A DNA stretch of 6,597 bases from Patescibacteria group bacterium (GTDB lineage: Bacteria; Patescibacteriota; UBA1384; JAGGWG01). Numbering within the stretch: the first letter of the stretch is position 1; each line of letters starts with the position of its first letter. The position numbers and the translations under genes were made by a program. Shown in pieces: positions 6,244-6,597 of the stretch. The notes under the pieces are model-generated. The model was not told the DNA's origin, searched no databases, and saw only the letters and a program-made list of their open reading frames with translations. The stretch spans positions 1 through 6,597 of the forward strand of contig JAQVDI010000033.1 in assembly GCA_028698375.1 (NCBI GenBank). The letters are read 5' to 3'.

Positions 6244-6288
6244 TTAAGGATAGGAGGGCTGGCTCGAAAGAGGCCCTCCTGTCCTTAA
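6244..6288 (+). repeat. Long hairpin with GAAA tetraloop
   Basis: On the plus strand 6244-6259 pairs with 6273-6288 (16 positions, one G-U wobble), then CTC/GAG (6263-6265 with 6270-6272) closes a GAAA loop. Bases TGG at 6260-6262 form a bulge. The fold is far stronger than needed for a terminator and the block is GC-rich compared with its neighbours, which suggests a dispersed repeat or a structured RNA. Confidence 0.6.
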
Positions 6289-6312
6289 GGTTTTGTGTCT
6301 TTTGCAAAGATC

Positions 6313-6360
6313 AATGGATCCCCGCCTTCGCGGGGATGACACACGGGACGGGAATGACAG
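6313..6360. repeat. REP-like dispersed repeat
   Basis: The core ATCCCCGC-CTTC-GCGGGGAT (6318-6337) is a perfect 8-bp stem with a CTTC loop, preceded by TGG and followed by GACA. This is the widespread 'TGGATCCCCGCC...GGGGATGACA' repeat known from many bacterial genomes. The tail ACGGGACGGGAATGACAG at 6343-6360 looks like a degenerate partial second copy. It ends 6 bases before the stop codon of the convergent gene. Confidence 0.8.
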
Positions 6361-6366
6361 AAAAAG

Positions 6367-6597
6367 TTACTTCAAATATATTATTTTTTCTTCAATCGCT
6401 GATTCAAATAAAGGTTCGCGGTTTTCTAAGTTAAAAATTATTAAAGAAAATTCATTAAGACCGGCTGGTTTTTTAAAAGCAAAAAATAGTTGTTCTTCTT
6501 CTTCAAAATCTAAAAGTTTATATATTTCCATGTTTAAAGTAATATCTTTTTTTTGTTTAGTTTTAGTATCAACAATCAAAGTTTTTCCTGCCAAAGA
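6367..6597 (-). CDS. C-terminal end of a leftward protein, possibly beta-propeller (5' end outside window)
   Basis: The frame is open to the right edge and ends with TAA at 6367-6369, giving 76 residues in view. There is a TTG at 6594 that could be a start, but the frame continues to the window edge, so truncation by the window is more likely. The pattern 'KTLIVDTKTKQKKDITL', then 'IYKLLDFEEEEQLFFAF', then 'EFSLIIFNLENREPLF' alternates beta-strands with the Asp-x-x-Thr and Asn-Leu-Glu-Asn turns typical of TolB/WD40-like propeller blades. That is a resemblance by eye, not a search result. It is convergent with the disordered-protein gene and its 3' end lies next to the REP-like repeat. Confidence 0.65.
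   Translation of the reverse strand, partial: SLAGKTLIVDTKTKQKKDITLNMEIYKLLDFEEEEQLFFAFKKPAGLNEFSLIIFNLENREPLFESAIEEKIIYLK

Larger units (their letters stand above)
5986..6366. other. Gene-free convergent intergenic region
   Basis: These 381 bases separate convergent genes. They hold two terminators, an AT-rich imperfect hairpin and a GC-rich cassette of two strong hairpins. A reading frame crossing 6171-6434 starts at TTG, translates the REP-like repeat into its usual 'WIPAFAGMT' string and overlaps the convergent gene, so no gene is called. Confidence 0.7.

Noticed and set aside
6171..6434. Plus-strand reading frame of 87 codons
   Set aside because: It starts at TTG, runs through both hairpins, yields the typical translated-repeat string 'WIPAFAGMT' and overlaps the end of the convergent gene. 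It is an artefact of the REP-like repeat.
1..6597. Recoding of TGA as glycine, as in some candidate phyla
   Set aside because: No in-frame TGA was met in the real genes, and glycine uses GGN normally.
1..6597. CRISPR array, tRNA or rRNA genes
   Set aside because: No regularly spaced repeats, no cloverleaf with a TTCGA-type arm in the right context and no conserved rRNA sequence were seen in the non-coding stretches.

Overview
This window looks like a piece of a low-GC genome from the candidate phyla radiation (Patescibacteria, Parcubacteria-like). That is inferred from general character: AT-rich codons (TTA, AGA, AAA), starts with no Shine-Dalgarno, very tight gene spacing, a very long membrane-anchored protein with a DHH-type core, and a short acidic protein resembling the DUF5663 family. 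No marker gene fixes the taxonomy. The three complete or near-complete genes use TAA or run off the edge, and no in-frame TGA was met, so the standard bacterial code fits.

Layout. Bases 1-4644 hold a two-gene operon read leftwards: a 124-residue acidic helical protein (4270-4644), then, 8 bases after its stop, one uninterrupted reading frame that leaves the window after 1420 codons (1-4261). The large protein has a charged N-terminus, two hydrophobic segments around a long coiled-coil-like stretch, a DHH phosphoesterase-like core (residues about 764-1046), a duplicated beta-type module and a disordered Ala/Pro/Glu/Thr-rich part.

Bases 4645-4992 are a divergent control region with two extended -10 promoters, two perfect DnaA-box sequences (TTATCCACA), a perfect 26-base palindrome and an AT-rich stretch. 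It may be a regulatory hub or a replication-origin candidate. Rightwards from it, 4993-5985 encodes a 330-residue disordered Pro/Ala/Asn/Gln-rich acidic protein, followed by two terminators.

Bases 5986-6366 carry no gene. They hold the terminators and a GC-rich cassette of two hairpins, one of them the widespread REP-like repeat recognisable by 'CCCCGCCTTCGCGGGG'. At the right edge the 3' end of a leftward gene enters (6367-6597), possibly the last blades of a beta-propeller protein.

The most interesting points are the membrane-anchored giant with a DHH core whose base composition differs from the rest of the same gene, the double DnaA-box divergent region, and an almost identical TAATTTTT(T)AT(T)-ATG context at all three start codons. 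How the genes cooperate is unknown. The operon suggests that the small protein and the giant are made together.
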